DNA of 47,524 nucleotides from Porphyromonas catoniae ATCC 51270 (GCF_000565015.1 NZ_JDFF01000024.1:230176-277699), one strand, 5' to 3'. Positions 19,285 to 27,992 are shown, counted from the stretch's first letter. Notes: generated from the sequence alone by a model not told the origin. Numbers and translations are program-made.

Positions 19285-19596
19285 TTACTTCTTACCCTTC
19301 TTAGCAGGAGCAGCCTTCTTAGCACGAGGTGCGTTTAGGTCTAGGGATGAACCAGCCTTAAACTTAACAGCCTTACGTGCAGGGATGTGAATCTTCTGCT
19401 TTGTTGCAGGGTTGATACCTTCACGAGCTGGCTTAGCAGCTACAGAGAATGTACCGAAGCCAAGCAGAGCGACCTTTTCACCCTTCTTGAGCTGTTCTGC
19501 TACTACTTCAGCGAAAGTTTCAACAGCCTTGCGAGCGTCTACCTTCGTTAGTCCTGCCTTTTCGGCTACACGTGCGATAAAATCTGTCTTGTTCAT
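19285..19596 (-). CDS. hup: HU-family nucleoid DNA-binding protein
   Basis: Small basic dimeric protein that bends and compacts DNA. The 103 residues begin MNKTDFIARVAEKAGLTKVD, with the HU core KGEKVALLGFGTFSVAAKPAREGINPATKQ and the beta-arm motif. A tail of about 13 residues (RAKKAAPAKKGKK) beyond the usual 90-residue HU is Lys/Ala-rich, as often seen in Bacteroidetes. A TACATTTG promoter element lies 109 bp upstream, implying a leader of about 100 nt. It is a single-gene unit with terminators on its downstream side. Confidence 0.95.
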   Translation of the reverse strand: MNKTDFIARVAEKAGLTKVDARKAVETFAEVVAEQLKKGEKVALLGFGTFSVAAKPAREGINPATKQKIHIPARKAVKFKAGSSLDLNAPRAKKAAPAKKGKK

Positions 19597-19705
19597 AACG
19601 ATTATTATTAGAGTTGGACAATGAGCTGTATAGTATCTTCGGTGAACGACCTTTTAGCCCCGTGGATAACAGGGATGGAAGGCTTAGAGCACCTTGATTC
19701 TGCTT

Positions 19706-19713
19706 CAAATGTA
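19706..19713 (-). promoter_or_regulatory. -7 element (TACATTTG, minus strand) before hup
   Basis: CAAATGTA on the plus strand reads TACATTTG on the minus strand. It implies a hup leader of roughly 100 nt. Confidence 0.6.
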
Positions 19714-19795
19714 CAGCTTTTTTTGATTATACAACTATTATAGACAATTCCCTTGTGCAATTTTACGATTCGAGGAGCCTCAATATGGCTTCCCA

Positions 19796-22072
19796 TCAGG
19801 GCTTTCCTTGGGTCAGGAATGCGATCTTCCCTGCATTCACAAGTGAGTTATGATCCAGCCTATACGTGCTCTTATAGAGCTTGTTACCTACCTCTAGGGT
19901 ATGGAAGTAATCACCTCCATCACCTGAGGCTGCACGCTTCTCTACGATAAGTTTCTTCTGTGTATAATAATCTGGATCAAGATGGATCGTAATACGCTCA
20001 AATGTTGGGGTTGTGAGAGCATACGTGGTGCTACCCGGACAATCTGGATAGAAGCCCATCATGGTATAGATTGCCCACGCACTCATCGTACCTGTGTCAT
20101 CATTACCGGGGATACCGGAGGGGCTGTTATGGAAGTGCTCACTAAGGAGCTTCTTTGTGAGCTGCTGTGTACGCCAAGCCTCCTTGGGGTAGTAGGTAAA
20201 GAGATAGGGATAAGCAATGTCTGGCTCATTAGCTGGATCATAGTTCCCTTCGTCAAAGACACTCTGTAGCTTACGCACAAACGCTTGCTCCCCTCCCATG
20301 AGCTTGCTTAGCCCCTTGATGTCATGGGGAACGAAGAAGCTGTAGTTCCAGGAGTTCCCCTCATGGAAGCCAGGGTTAGGCTCAAAGTCCCTCCCTAGCG
20401 TAGGGTTGAAGGGTGTCAGGAACTTCCCATTGGGTAGAATAGGGCGAAGCAAGCCTGTCTCCTTATCAAAGTAGTGCTTGTAGCCAAGGGAACGTCGATA
20501 GAAGAGATCTGCCTCTTTCTTCTTACCTAGACTACGAGCAAACTGACTCAGGTTCCAGTCTGCGATATAGTACTCCAAGGCATGCGACACAGAGTTATCA
20601 AACTTCTCTCTCAGTGGTACGTAGCCACGACTGAGGTAGTCATCGTTATCGGGGCGCATGAGGTTATCTTTCCCTCGTGTCGTAGCCCCCTTAACCATGG
20701 CTTCATAGGCGAGCTGGGTATCAAAGCCTCGGATACCACGGTGCCAAGTGTCATTCAACACAATCAGTGACGGATCTCCCTCCATCGTCAGCGTCTCTTG
20801 CCCATATAGCTCCCACTTAGGTAGCCACCCACTCTCTCGGTACATATCTAGCATGGTCTCCACCATCGCTAGTTGCTTCTTGGGGTAAAGCAGAGACAGC
20901 AGAGGATGCACATTGCGGTATGTATCCCAGAGAGAATAGACCGTGTAGCGGTCATGACGGGTCTTACCTGTACGGAGGCTCCCCATCATGGGGTATTCGC
21001 CATTGACATCTTGTAGGATATTCGGATGAATCAAGAGGTGGTAGAGAGCCGTATAGAAGACCGTACGCTGCTCTGCTGTGCCACCCTCGACCTCTACCGT
21101 ACGAAGGGCTTGCTCCCAAGCCGTCTCTGCCTCGGACTTTACCTTATGGAAGTCAAAGCCCCTCTGCTCCGTATCAAGATTGAGCAATGCATTCTCTGCA
21201 CTCACGAAGGAGACCCCTGTTTGTACGTAGATTACTTCATTAGGCTTTGTCTCGAAGGTGAACCATACACCGATGTCATTCCCACTCATCTCCTTTCGGT
21301 AGGTTGGATAGAGCTTGTAGCGTCCATGGTCATGATCCCACTCAGCCTCTACGCCCTGCATCGGTGGTTGCTTCTTCCAGTAGCCACTCTGAGGAGCACG
21401 TCGGCTAATTCGGATAGCGAAGTACTGGTTGAAGACAGCCTGAGGATTGTAGCAGAACGTCCCCATGAGCTTACTCCCTACGAGCGTTGAGTCGTTGAGG
21501 AAGCGTACGGTTGCACCACTCTCATTCGTCAGCCCCTGCCCTAGATTCACAAGAATATTACTCATTCCCCCTTCGCGGAAGGTAAAGGCCGTGATGGATG
21601 TACGAGTAGTAGCACTGACCTCTGCCTGTACATTGTACTTATCCAGTACAGCTGTATAGTATCCAGGGTGAGCCTTCTCTTGGCTCAGAGTCGTACCATA
21701 GTGGGTATAGTCTACATCGAGTTTTCCTGTCGAGGCCGAGAGGAGAATACTCCCCAGCTCTGGACAGCCTACACCACTCAGATTAACATGACTAAAGCCC
21801 GTGAAGAACTTATTATCTGCGCTGTATGGCGTACTCCACCAGCGTGCATCCTTATCGTATTTATTCAGTTCGGCCGATCCCATTACGTTGAATGGTGTGA
21901 TACTCATCAGACCATTCGGCACGATTGCCCCAGGATTGGTTGTCCCGAAGTTACTCGTCCCAATGAAGGGATTAACCTCATCAATCAGTCGTTTAGGTTG
22001 TTGGGCTATCCCTGTAGTTGCTGTAGCAAGCACAAGGGATAGTGAAAAGATAATCTTATTCGTTTTGTACAT
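19796..22072 (-). CDS. Exported GH92 family alpha-mannosidase
   Basis: Calcium-dependent exo-alpha-mannosidase family that trims host N-glycans or yeast mannan. From the ATG at 22072 the protein has 758 residues with a signal peptide (MYKTNKIIFSLSLVLATATT, cleavage near GIAQ). GH92 hallmarks are VNPFIGTSNFGTTNPGAIVP at the N-terminus, NGLMSITPF, WELYGQETLTMEGDP in the middle and GIPGNDDTGTMSAWAIYTMM near the C-terminus, the last carrying the Ca2+/catalytic acid region. The frame is open to 22120, but a TATGTTTG promoter element at 22105-22098 lies inside that extension, so the start with the signal peptide is preferred. Linkage specificity (1,2; 1,3; 1,4) cannot be read from sequence. Confidence 0.93.
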   Translation of the reverse strand: MYKTNKIIFSLSLVLATATTGIAQQPKRLIDEVNPFIGTSNFGTTNPGAIVPNGLMSITPFNVMGSAELNKYDKDARWWSTPYSADNKFFTGFSHVNLSGVGCPELGSILLSASTGKLDVDYTHYGTTLSQEKAHPGYYTAVLDKYNVQAEVSATTRTSITAFTFREGGMSNILVNLGQGLTNESGATVRFLNDSTLVGSKLMGTFCYNPQAVFNQYFAIRISRRAPQSGYWKKQPPMQGVEAEWDHDHGRYKLYPTYRKEMSGNDIGVWFTFETKPNEVIYVQTGVSFVSAENALLNLDTEQRGFDFHKVKSEAETAWEQALRTVEVEGGTAEQRTVFYTALYHLLIHPNILQDVNGEYPMMGSLRTGKTRHDRYTVYSLWDTYRNVHPLLSLLYPKKQLAMVETMLDMYRESGWLPKWELYGQETLTMEGDPSLIVLNDTWHRGIRGFDTQLAYEAMVKGATTRGKDNLMRPDNDDYLSRGYVPLREKFDNSVSHALEYYIADWNLSQFARSLGKKKEADLFYRRSLGYKHYFDKETGLLRPILPNGKFLTPFNPTLGRDFEPNPGFHEGNSWNYSFFVPHDIKGLSKLMGGEQAFVRKLQSVFDEGNYDPANEPDIAYPYLFTYYPKEAWRTQQLTKKLLSEHFHNSPSGIPGNDDTGTMSAWAIYTMMGFYPDCPGSTTYALTTPTFERITIHLDPDYYTQKKLIVEKRAASGDGGDYFHTLEVGNKLYKSTYRLDHNSLVNAGKIAFLTQGKP

Positions 22073-22097
22073 ACTGTTACGTAACATAGGTATATCA

Positions 22098-22105
22098 CAA
22101 ACATA
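22098..22105 (-). promoter_or_regulatory. -7 element (TATGTTTG, minus strand) before the GH92 gene
   Basis: It lies 25 bp before the chosen ATG at 22072 and inside the longer alternative reading frame, so it helps decide the start. Confidence 0.55.
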
Positions 22106-22144
22106 AGGAAAATATGCCACTCCACGGGTATCTCTGCTTATCCT

Positions 22145-22152
22145 TATATTTG
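22145..22152 (+). promoter_or_regulatory. -7 element (TATATTTG) before comF
   Basis: TATATTTG lies 61 bp before the comF ATG in the divergent GH92/comF region. Confidence 0.55.
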
Positions 22153-22213
22153 TTCATCATCAAGCACACCACAAGGACTCTAAGGGTAGCCTAGAGATAA
22201 ATCTAAAGAAGGG

Positions 22214-22933
22214 ATGAAGGTCAAGCAACAGCTAATCAATCTAATCAAGCAACTAGGGGAGCTGGTCTACCCTCGTCTATGCGCCGTCTGTGGGCTTAGG
22301 CTTGGCAGGCATGAAGACACCGTTTGTCTGGAGTGTAGTCTACGGCTTACCTACTACCGAGAGACAGCTTTTGTCGCCAGCGAACGATTACTCGCCTCTC
22401 CCCTCTTCCGTAGCCTCTCTGCTCCATTTACCTATGCACACCACAACGATACACATCAGATGATCGTTGCATTGAAGTATCAAGGCTATCGTAGCGTAGC
22501 CGATTACATCGTGCGGATAGCTATGAGCAAGCAGGCTCTCCGTTTCCACCCTAAGGATATAGACCTCATCTTACCCGTCCCCATTGAGGATGGGAGGTTA
22601 CAAAAGCGAGGATACAACCAAGCAGCGCTCCTGGCACGAGCCTTAGCTAAGCAGCTAAACCTCCCATGGAGTGACAAGCACCTCATACGAAGGAAAGGGA
22701 GCCATTCCCAAACCGCCTATGGGCGTCAGGAGCGTATGCAGAATGCCCAAAGAGCCTTCGCCCTTAGCTCCGACCCCAAGCAAGCCTCAGCTCTCGCTGG
22801 CAAGCGTATCCTCCTCGTAGATGATATACTCACCTCGGGCTCTACCCTACTCACGCTCTGTGACCTCCTAGAGAGCTGTGGTGTGAAGGATATCCATGTC
22901 TTCGTCGCTGCTGTCACGCTGAGACGATATTAG
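22214..22933 (+). CDS. comF: ComF family phosphoribosyltransferase-like protein
   Basis: Related to the competence protein ComF, which supports handling of incoming single-stranded DNA. The 239-residue protein begins with a four-cysteine zinc site (CAVCGLRLGRHEDTVCLEC, residues about 20-38), contains VALKYQGYRSVADYI and LILPVPIEDGRLQKRGYNQA, and ends with the PRTase phosphate loop RILLVDDILTSGSTLLTLCD near residue 200. It stands alone with its own promoter. Porphyromonas uses ComF in natural transformation; a housekeeping role cannot be excluded. Confidence 0.92.
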   Translation: MKVKQQLINLIKQLGELVYPRLCAVCGLRLGRHEDTVCLECSLRLTYYRETAFVASERLLASPLFRSLSAPFTYAHHNDTHQMIVALKYQGYRSVADYIVRIAMSKQALRFHPKDIDLILPVPIEDGRLQKRGYNQAALLARALAKQLNLPWSDKHLIRRKGSHSQTAYGRQERMQNAQRAFALSSDPKQASALAGKRILLVDDILTSGSTLLTLCDLLESCGVKDIHVFVAAVTLRRY

Positions 22934-23004
22934 AGATGGTAACACACCTTAGCGAGGTAACCATCATTTCCTTCTAGAAAAGCCCTACAAGCCGCACAAA
23001 AGAA

Positions 23005-23089
23005 ACCCATGCATGGGTCTCCCTCAAAGCCCATGCTAGGGTTCCAGAGAGACCCATGCATGGGTTTCGGTCAATACCCACAATGGGGT
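23005..23089. repeat. Tandem palindrome array, family D copy 1 (ACCCATGCATGGGT) with a family A unit
   Basis: Units start at 23005, 23029, 23052 and 23076 (steps 24, 23, 24). The first and third are perfect ACCCATGCATGGGT; the second is GCCCATGCTAGGGT; the fourth (ACCCACAATGGGGT) is closer to the family A palindrome at 31-115. The array lies in the convergent comF/recO gap. Mixed units link families A and D. Confidence 0.85.
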
Positions 23090-23098
23090 AACACAAAT

Positions 23099-23137
23099 CC
23101 CCTACATAAGAGTCCTTGCGAAGCTCTTATATCGGGG
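23099..23137. terminator. Hairpin between convergent comF and recO
   Basis: ATAAGAG (23106-23112) pairs with CTCTTAT (23124-23130), with an outer CCC...GGG extension on both sides. A terminator for either gene is plausible. Confidence 0.5.
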
Positions 23138-23182
23138 ATAAATACACCTTAATGGTATAGGGGCTGAAGGTACTTGCCACTC

Positions 23183-23947
23183 TTACTCCATTCCGTCCGG
23201 AACAAGGATTTGCCCCCTAAGCTCCTCCTCTCCGAGTTGCCTTAGGATAGGGAGGCATTTGAGTGGAGGGAAATCATGCAGATGCAAACGATAGTAATCG
23301 AGCAAACGATCCAAGATGAGCTGACGCTGCCCACGATGGTAGCGGAAGCAATGCATGTTCGCAAACGTCATGCGCGAAAAGAGGGATAGGTGCTGTGCCT
23401 GTTCTGCAGTAAGGGATACACCTCGTGGTGCCTCCGTGTAGACATGATCCAAGAGGCAGAAATGGAGAGGCTCGAGAGGAGGCGGGGGAAGATAAGGTGC
23501 GATACCAAGTACGTCTAAGAGGCGTAAGAGAAAGCAGAGGTGGAAGTTTGCAACACTCCGCTGTGACTGATCCCAGAGCGTTAGGGCATAGCTAAGGAAC
23601 CGATACAAGTCACTATCAACCTCAGGAGAGAGACATACACGATAGAGAAATTCGCTAAGAAACATCGCCTGGGCAGCCTTCACTGCATCGAGATAGACTG
23701 CATGGTGGGGATCAATGATTCGAGCTTCTTGTACTCTTAGGAGCTCTTTTTTAGGATTATCCTCCAGTGTCACCTCCAGCTCCGAGAGGGGACGAAATAA
23801 CTCTCTTAGCGGATTGCGCTTATTTGTCCTCTCTGGTACCAGTACACCTACCCGACCACGCCCCAGAGTATAGAGGTGGTAGATCGAGTAGCGGTCACTG
23901 TATCGAGTACGATGCAGGACGATTGCAGGCGTTATGAAGGTACGCAC
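23183..23947 (-). CDS. recO: DNA repair protein RecO
   Basis: Recombination mediator that loads RecA together with RecR. The open frame extends to an ATG at 24016 (277 codons), but its first 15 codons lie in the strong terminator hairpin 23971-24017 of the upstream gene. Starting at the GTG at 23947 gives 254 residues beginning VRTFITPAIVLHRTRYSDRY, which fits the RecO OB-fold start and the normal length of about 240. Family marks are SIYHLYTLGRGRVGVLVP in the OB fold and the helical part SVANFHLCFLLRLLDVLGIA. It is divergent in sequence from proteobacterial RecO. Its own promoter must lie close to or within the terminator region. Confidence 0.85.
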   Translation of the reverse strand: MRTFITPAIVLHRTRYSDRYSIYHLYTLGRGRVGVLVPERTNKRNPLRELFRPLSELEVTLEDNPKKELLRVQEARIIDPHHAVYLDAVKAAQAMFLSEFLYRVCLSPEVDSDLYRFLSYALTLWDQSQRSVANFHLCFLLRLLDVLGIAPYLPPPPLEPLHFCLLDHVYTEAPRGVSLTAEQAQHLSLFSRMTFANMHCFRYHRGQRQLILDRLLDYYRLHLHDFPPLKCLPILRQLGEEELRGQILVPDGME

Positions 23948-23970
23948 AAGAGAGCAAAAAGGGAAAAAGA

Positions 23971-24017
23971 GATGCCCATACCCACCCCTAGAAGCTAGGG
24001 GATAGGGTATGGGCATC
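23971..24017 (-). terminator. Intrinsic terminator of the lipoprotein gene
   Basis: A perfect 13-bp stem (23971-23983 with 24005-24017) and an inner 6-bp stem (23985-23990 with 23996-24001) are followed on the minus strand by CTCTTTTTCCCTTTTTG. It ends the GT4-rsmI-lipoprotein operon and decides the recO start. Confidence 0.85.
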
Positions 24018-24041
24018 CAGCTTATGTTAGGTCAAAAGATG

Positions 24042-24896
24042 TTAGTCTACTTCGACGATCAGGATCTTGGAATTACTCCAGAAGGCCTGAGCATTCTTGA
24101 TATAGAGGACAAGCTGCTTATCGGCACCAGGTACGAGCTCATAGGAGCTAGCTGGGTGTACCGTGAGGAGCTTAGCCTTACGACTGAGCAAGGGTAGCTG
24201 AGATAGATCACGAAGGTCGATCTTGGTGAAGTAGCTGAGGTTTGCGTTCTCAGTCACCACACGTCCCCCCTTGATGAGGTTCATCTCCTTCAGGTCAGAG
24301 GAAGTACCGATGCAGTAGCGGACGGTATTGAGTTCCTTGTCTTGCGCTGCAAGGGCTTGAGCCTGCTGGGCAGTAGCACCTGCCAGACGATCCACATCGC
24401 TATTGCGCTGGTTCAGCATAGAGTCGAGGGCTCCGATGGCGATATTCTTACGCTCCAGCTCCTCGGTGAGGGCTAGTACACGTTCCTTCTGAGCCTCCAG
24501 CTCCTTACGTAGTATAGCGATGGTGTGACCAAGACGTTTGTTCTCCTTACCACCAGCCTCAAGCTTCTTAGTGAGCTGATCAATGGCTTCGCTACTTGCG
24601 CGTAGCTTGTCGTTGATCAGGAGCATGTTATCCTTGATACGCTCCTGCTCGGTGCGCTTGATGTCACCATTCATAGGGTTGACGTTGATCATCCCCTCTA
24701 CAGAGGTGATCTCTTGGAAGTTGGTCAGGACGCTAGCCACTAGGGAGTCCGTCTCGTGAAGCTCAGCTTCATAATTCTGATTAACGACCGCTAGGGAGTC
24801 ATACTGAGCCTTTAGCTCCTTATAGTCGCTAGAGTTCTTGCCACAGGAGGCAAGGGCTAGGAGCAACGCTCCGCCTAGGATAAGTCTCTTTGTCAT
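24042..24896 (-). CDS. Coiled-coil lipoprotein of unknown function
   Basis: The 284-residue protein starting MTKRLILGGALLLALASCGK has a lipobox (LALASC) and so should be anchored by a lipidated cysteine near residue 18. Residues about 30-190 are heptad-like and charged (for example KDNMLLINDKLRASSEAIDQ and ALTEELERKNIAIGALDSML), predicting a long coiled coil. A compact C-terminal part of about 80 residues (NTVRYCIGTSSDLKEMNLIK onward, ending KNAQAFWSNSKILIVEVD) looks like a small beta domain. A start 8 codons earlier would overlap the end of rsmI. It is the last gene of the GT4-rsmI operon and is followed by a strong terminator. I do not recognise a named family; a cell-envelope role is inference. 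Confidence 0.85.
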   Translation of the reverse strand: MTKRLILGGALLLALASCGKNSSDYKELKAQYDSLAVVNQNYEAELHETDSLVASVLTNFQEITSVEGMINVNPMNGDIKRTEQERIKDNMLLINDKLRASSEAIDQLTKKLEAGGKENKRLGHTIAILRKELEAQKERVLALTEELERKNIAIGALDSMLNQRNSDVDRLAGATAQQAQALAAQDKELNTVRYCIGTSSDLKEMNLIKGGRVVTENANLSYFTKIDLRDLSQLPLLSRKAKLLTVHPASSYELVPGADKQLVLYIKNAQAFWSNSKILIVEVD

Positions 24897-24907
24897 AATA
24901 CTCTCTA

Positions 24908-25675
24908 TTAATTGTTCCATTTCTTTGACCGCTTCATCCTCTTCTTCTCCTCTTGGGTAAGAGGCGCAGATGAGGGAGCTTTGTCATCTAACGATGTGTC
25001 AAATGTACTATTTCTTCCAATAACAAGCACAAACTCCCCTCTTGGCTCATGCTCGATGAAGTGCTGTATGACCTCTCGAAGCGACCCACGAATCGCCTCT
25101 TCATAGAGCTTAGTCAGCTCTCTCACAGCAACAACGGGGGTCTCTAGAGAAAGATACTCCGACAGCTGCTGCAGAGTCTTCAGTAGACGATGGGGAGATT
25201 CATACAAGACCGTCGTTCGATCGGCTCTGGCGATCTCCTGCATCTTTGTCTGTCGTCCTTTCTTCACCGGTAAGAAGCCCTCAAAAGAAAACTTATCCGA
25301 GGGAAGCCCTGAAATGACTAAAGCTGGTACAAAGGCTGTCGCTCCAGGTAAGCACTCTACCTCTATACCTCGGTCGAGGCAAGCCCTCACAAGCAAATAG
25401 CCCGGATCCGATATAGCAGGTGTCCCTGCATCTGTAATGAGAGCGACCTCTCCCTCTACCATAATCCGCTCACAGAGACGCTCTAGGGCTGTATGTTCAT
25501 TGAACTTATGATAGCTCTGCATGGGGCACTTAATCTCGTAGTGCTGCAGTAATAGACCTGACGTACGGGTATCCTCTGCAAGTATCAGAGACACCCTCCG
25601 AAGGACGTTGAGAGCCCTCAGAGTAATATCCTCCAGATTACCAATGGGTGTAGGGACAAGTATAAGTCGTGGCAT
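24908..25675 (-). CDS. rsmI: 16S rRNA (cytidine-1402-2'-O)-methyltransferase
   Basis: SAM-dependent methylation of C1402 in the decoding centre of 16S rRNA. The 255 residues begin RLILVPTPIGNLEDITLRAL, the RsmI signature, followed by ILAEDTRTSGLLLQHY and LITDAGTPAISDPGYLLVRA, typical of the tetrapyrrole methylase fold, and LPGATAFVPALVISGLPSD. The C-terminal KKRMKRSKKW is basic. It begins 3 bp after the GT4 gene and ends 11 bp before the lipoprotein start. Confidence 0.96.
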   Translation of the reverse strand: MPRLILVPTPIGNLEDITLRALNVLRRVSLILAEDTRTSGLLLQHYEIKCPMQSYHKFNEHTALERLCERIMVEGEVALITDAGTPAISDPGYLLVRACLDRGIEVECLPGATAFVPALVISGLPSDKFSFEGFLPVKKGRQTKMQEIARADRTTVLYESPHRLLKTLQQLSEYLSLETPVVAVRELTKLYEEAIRGSLREVIQHFIEHEPRGEFVLVIGRNSTFDTSLDDKAPSSAPLTQEEKKRMKRSKKWNN

Positions 25676-25678
25676 CGG

Positions 25679-26821
25679 TTAATGCTTCCCGTTCACTAGA
25701 GATTGGAATAACGTCTCCCACTGACGCATCACAGCCTCGGTGGTAAATCGCTCTGCACTTTGGACGGCCTCCTGCCCCATAGCTTGCCTCAGAGAAGCAC
25801 TCTCCATAAGCTGAGTGAGACGTTCCTTGAAGGCATCTTGATCATAGGGAGTAATGAGGTACCCATCTTTCCCATCAGTCACTATATCCCGAGGCCCACT
25901 AGGGCAAGCATAGGAGACGATAGGAAGTCCTGTGGCCTGAGCTTCGAGCAGGACCATCGGCAACCCTTCAAAGTGAGAGGTCATCACATATATAGAGGAA
26001 TCTGCATAGGCCTTATGCATGTCCGAGGTGACCCCCTCAAAGATTGTTTGATTGGCAATACCTAGCTTCTCTGCCTGCGCCTTGAGGCTATCAAGGAGGT
26101 ACCCCTCTCCCCAGATATGTAATCTCCACTCTGGATAGCCAGGAGCAACAGAGGCCCAGATGGATAATAGCTCGGGGAAGTTCTTCTGGTACTCCATACG
26201 CCCCACGGCTATGATATCCTTATTCTCCAGAGGCGCATGCTCCGAGGGATGAAAGGGGAGAGAGTTAGGGATCACACTGACTTGTGGTATTGGTTGCCAA
26301 TGAGCTACTTCTTCATGTGTGAGGATAACAACTTGGTCATATTCCTGTGCTATCGTCTTATCATAGGCAATCCGTGCTAGCCCAAGGAACCGCTTGAGCT
26401 TTGCCTCCTTAGGGTACATAAGCACCTTCGTATAATAGGAGGTATGGGACTCAAATATCTTCTTGCTCCCATCTTTGATTGTTGGGAGGAAGCTGAACTC
26501 TTGGCGAAGGACAGAGACAACAATGTCTGCTCGCTCTCTCTGAAGCACCTCTATGAGAAGAGCCCTATGGGTCTTCTTCATTTGAAGGGTCCGCCAATAG
26601 CGCTTCCACGTGGGAAGGCTATCTAGCTCATCGTAGTTTAGGCCTAGGTCAATACGCTTTACTCGCTCATCTATAGGGAAGAAGTCCTTGCGACCAGCTT
26701 GGTCAGTCGTAACGATAGCCACCTCACAGCCATGGCTAACGAGGTAGTTTGCCTTACCCGCCAATACACGCTCTATCCCACCAGACTTGTACATCCCAGA
26801 GATGCAGTAGATGATCTTCAT
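25679..26821 (-). CDS. GT4-type glycosyltransferase
   Basis: GT-B fold retaining glycosyltransferase, 380 residues. The N-terminal acceptor domain begins MKIIYCISGMYKSGGIERVLAGKANYL with the glycine-rich loop; the C-terminal donor domain has IIAVGRMEYQKNFPELLSIW, a nucleotide-binding signature, and the EX7E motif in SHFEGLPMVLLEAQATGLPI, followed by SCPSGPRDI-type residues. This resembles N-acetylgalactosamine or galactose transferases of surface polysaccharide synthesis, but the donor and acceptor are unknown. It is the first gene of an operon with rsmI and a lipoprotein, under a TATTTTTG element at 26858-26851. No other polysaccharide genes are adjacent. Confidence 0.9.
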   Translation of the reverse strand: MKIIYCISGMYKSGGIERVLAGKANYLVSHGCEVAIVTTDQAGRKDFFPIDERVKRIDLGLNYDELDSLPTWKRYWRTLQMKKTHRALLIEVLQRERADIVVSVLRQEFSFLPTIKDGSKKIFESHTSYYTKVLMYPKEAKLKRFLGLARIAYDKTIAQEYDQVVILTHEEVAHWQPIPQVSVIPNSLPFHPSEHAPLENKDIIAVGRMEYQKNFPELLSIWASVAPGYPEWRLHIWGEGYLLDSLKAQAEKLGIANQTIFEGVTSDMHKAYADSSIYVMTSHFEGLPMVLLEAQATGLPIVSYACPSGPRDIVTDGKDGYLITPYDQDAFKERLTQLMESASLRQAMGQEAVQSAERFTTEAVMRQWETLFQSLVNGKH

Positions 26822-26850
26822 GTCTTGATATTATTATTTCGTAACGGGGG

Positions 26851-26858
26851 CAAAAATA
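26851..26858 (-). promoter_or_regulatory. -7 element (TATTTTTG, minus strand) before the GT4 operon
   Basis: The element lies 29 bp before the start codon at 26821. A -33 box is not evident. Confidence 0.5.
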
Positions 26859-26921
26859 CTACTTTGTCTAGAGAGCATCCTCCCAAGAATGTACCTCAGT
26901 ACCCCAAGGTCCTGCTTCCGA

Positions 26922-27185
26922 CTAGAGTGCGGTAAAGAAGGTAATGAGGCCAAAGAGAATACCTGGAGCATTCGCTATAGCAACCGGCCAATCCTTCTTA
27001 GGCTTCCTTAGAAGTGCATACAAGACCCAAAGGGTGCAGTTGATAGCAGCAACAAGGGGCTGGATAGGGTCTCCTTTAGATCCAGATAGATTGTTCTGTA
27101 TTGTACTGATGTAAGAGACATACATGAGAATTGCGGTAATGGAGGCAACTGTACCCAAGAGGGTAAGAAACTTTGATCGATCCAT
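26922..27185 (-). CDS. SemiSWEET-type sugar transporter
   Basis: An 87-residue membrane protein with three hydrophobic helices (about residues 6-29, 43-61 and 67-87), the half-size bacterial SWEET/PQ-loop architecture that works as a dimer. Typical residues are the conserved proline in GSKGDPIQPLVAAINCTLWV, the Asn and Trp at the substrate site, and DWPVAIANAPGILFGLITFF in helix 3. It probably moves a small sugar along its gradient across the inner membrane. It lies downstream of lrgAB on the same strand with a 111-bp gap. The substrate is unknown. Confidence 0.85.
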   Translation of the reverse strand: MDRSKFLTLLGTVASITAILMYVSYISTIQNNLSGSKGDPIQPLVAAINCTLWVLYALLRKPKKDWPVAIANAPGILFGLITFFTAL

Positions 27186-27296
27186 ATACTTACAGACTAT
27201 TAGGAGTTATATCTTTCGTGCGAGAGAGTGTGTAGCTCTAGAGGAGACCATAGGGCTCTGTGGGATGAGGAGTAAGCCTGACTCACTCAACCTCTT

Positions 27297-27992
27297 TTAG
27301 CCAAACCAACGAGCAAAGAGGGGAAGGAGAAGGGACGTGATTAGTCCCATAATCCCAATAGCAAGGCCACTAAGAGCGCCCTCAATCGCCCCCATCTGAA
27401 TAGCAGCTGCCGTACCAATCCCATGGGAGGAAGCTCCCATAGCGAGTCCCTTGGCTACTGGGCTCTTGATACCCATGAGCTTCATAATCGGGGGGCCAAT
27501 GATACTACCAAGTATCCCAGCGCAGACCACAATCACAGCCGTAAGGCCTGGGACACCACCATTATTTCCCGCCAGCTCCATGGCTATAGGTGTCGTCACA
27601 GACTTCGGGGCGAGTGAGGCAATCAGTGTTTGCTTTACCCCCAACAAGTGACCGATGCCCACAATGGAGGCAATCCCCACCATAGCTCCTACTGTGATGG
27701 CGACCATAATGGAGATAACATTCCCTTTCAGATGTCCAACCTGCTGATAGAGGATATAGCCTAGGGCTACGACTGATGGGCCTAGCATGAAGTGAATCAT
27801 GCGACTCCCTTCTCGAAAAGTCTGATACGGAACCCCGAAGCTCATCAAGAGGACAATAAGGATGATAATCGTCAAGAGTACTGGATGAAAGAGAGCAAAG
27901 CGTACCGTACGATAGAGCTTGATACACGCTAGGTACAGCCCGATGACGAACATGATTGTGAAGACTTCACTCTGGAATAGTTGCTGTACCAT
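27297..27992 (-). CDS. lrgB: LrgB/CidB family membrane protein
   Basis: Partner of LrgA in the holin/antiholin-like pair; in other bacteria LrgAB also exports or imports pyruvate and affects autolysis. The 231-residue protein has multiple hydrophobic segments and the family signature LAPKSVTTPIAMELAGNNGG near residue 130, plus KGLAMGASSHGIGTAAAIQM near residue 185. It starts 1 bp after the lrgA stop, clear operon coupling. The function in Bacteroidetes is not established. Confidence 0.93.
   Translation of the reverse strand: MVQQLFQSEVFTIMFVIGLYLACIKLYRTVRFALFHPVLLTIIILIVLLMSFGVPYQTFREGSRMIHFMLGPSVVALGYILYQQVGHLKGNVISIMVAITVGAMVGIASIVGIGHLLGVKQTLIASLAPKSVTTPIAMELAGNNGGVPGLTAVIVVCAGILGSIIGPPIMKLMGIKSPVAKGLAMGASSHGIGTAAAIQMGAIEGALSGLAIGIMGLITSLLLPLFARWFG

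Noticed and set aside
21026-21490. 154-codon plus-strand frame
   Set aside because: It is antisense to the well supported GH92 gene.
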